Position numbers and translations under genes: made by a program
Assembly: GCA_016927155.1 (NCBI GenBank)
Contig: JAFGNE010000095.1
Span: 1-6,560 of the forward strand
Direction: 5' to 3'
DNA: 6,560 bases
Source: Candidatus Peregrinibacteria bacterium
GTDB lineage: Bacteria > Patescibacteriota > Gracilibacteria > UM-FILTER-43-11
The notes under the pieces: model-generated
What the model was told of the DNA's origin: nothing
What the model saw: the letters and a program-made list of their open reading frames with translations, nothing else
Database searches by the model: none
Part shown: piece by piece, positions 6,138 to 6,560 of the stretch
Layout of the letters: the number at the start of each line of letters is the position of its first letter
Position numbering within the stretch: the first letter of the stretch is position 1

Positions 6138-6560
6138 ATGGCCAAGAAAATCACCAAGAAATTCATCGCCCAGCCGGATGAGAAGACGCTCGCGAAATAC
6201 CCCAAATCCATCCGGGAACTTATCCAGAAGGGCCGTGAACAGCGTTTCGTGACCCACCAGGAACTTTTGCGCGGAATGCCCGAAATCGAAAATAACGTGA
6301 TTTTGCTCGATGAAATTTATACCTTGTTTTTAGACCTCGGCATCGAAGTCATCGACGTGAAAAACGACAGGATCTGGGGAAAAAACGTGAAGAAGGGGGG
6401 GGCGGGGCAGGAAACTGAAGAAGACTGGCTCGACCTCGACCAGTACTACGAAGAAGAGGAAGATGCCGGCGATGAGGATGAAAAGGACGAAAAAGGCGCG
6501 AAAGAGGAAGAAGAGGAATCGGAAGACGCCGAACCCGAAACCAAGCCTGCCGATAACCTC
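6138..6560 (+). CDS. rpoD: RpoD, primary sigma factor (sigma70/SigA), N-terminal part (3' end outside window)
   Basis: The first 141 codons are visible and the frame is open to the right edge. Residues about 21-75 (YPKSIRELIQKGREQRFVTH, ELLRGMPEIENNVILLDEIY, TLFLDLGIEVIDV) match sigma70 region 1.1, the autoinhibitory domain that keeps free sigma from binding promoter DNA. They are followed by DRIWGKNVKKGGAGQETEED and then a very acidic stretch from about residue 95 (EEEEDAGDEDEKDEKGAK...) that in relatives leads to region 1.2; regions 1.2-4 are beyond the edge. The position 22 bases after dnaG reproduces the dnaG-rpoD order of the macromolecular synthesis operon, which strongly supports the call. 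ATG 6138 is forced by an in-frame TAA at 6126-6128. No Shine-Dalgarno site is seen. A run of eight G lies at 6395-6402 within the gene. Confidence 0.93.
   Translation, partial: MAKKITKKFIAQPDEKTLAKYPKSIRELIQKGREQRFVTHQELLRGMPEIENNVILLDEIYTLFLDLGIEVIDVKNDRIWGKNVKKGGAGQETEEDWLDLDQYYEEEEDAGDEDEKDEKGAKEEEEESEDAEPETKPADNL

Noticed and set aside
6378..6430. Programmed -1 frameshift in rpoD at an in-frame A AAA AAC heptamer before the G-run
   Set aside because: The -1 frame stops after about ten codons, the zero frame continues as a normal sigma linker, and this heptamer is not an efficient one in bacteria; chance is more likely.

Overview
The window is bacterial. It holds five protein-coding regions with clear support, in the order uvrA 3' end (+), a SpoIIE-type phosphatase (-), an unrecognised 355-residue protein (-), ruvB (+), dnaG (+), plus the start of rpoD (+) running off the right edge. 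Genes for DNA repair, recombination, replication and the primary sigma factor make this a chromosomal housekeeping region, not an obvious mobile element. All reading frames use UGA as a stop or not at all, so the standard code fits. The wording of several DnaG, RpoD and RuvB segments (for example CFVCNTGGDIFKF in DnaG and LDEIYTLFLDLGIEVIDV in RpoD) reminds me of Patescibacteria/CPR-type genomes. That is an impression from memory, not a placement.

Layout. Bases 1-478 are the C-terminal end of UvrA. Its stop lies two bases from the stop of the convergent phosphatase gene (481-2061, minus). The phosphatase gene is preceded on the same strand, after a 22-base gap, by an unrecognised gene whose best start is at 3151 (2084-3151). 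The 182-base gap 3152-3333 separates this pair from ruvB. It contains two divergent sigma70-like promoters whose -35 elements abut within a perfect 10-bp palindrome (AGCAATTGCT). Downstream, in the predicted ruvB leader, lie two inverted arrays of a 9-bp motif (CCAATAGTC / GACTATTGG) that can fold into a long hairpin. ruvB (3334-4374), dnaG (4379-6115) and rpoD (6138 onward) then follow with gaps of 4 and 22 bases and look like one operon.

How the genes fit together. dnaG-rpoD is the conserved core of the macromolecular synthesis operon; here ruvB occupies the position directly upstream. The minus-strand pair would be transcribed from the divergent promoter and ends in a membrane-anchored HAMP plus PP2C-like phosphatase, which in characterised relatives acts on an anti-sigma-antagonist protein. 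No such partner gene is in the window. The unrecognised gene has a sharp internal composition change (about 32% GC at its 3' end, about 55% in its middle), unlike its neighbours.

The most interesting items are the palindrome-centred divergent promoter pair, the 9-bp repeat hairpin in the ruvB leader, and the compositionally mosaic unknown gene.
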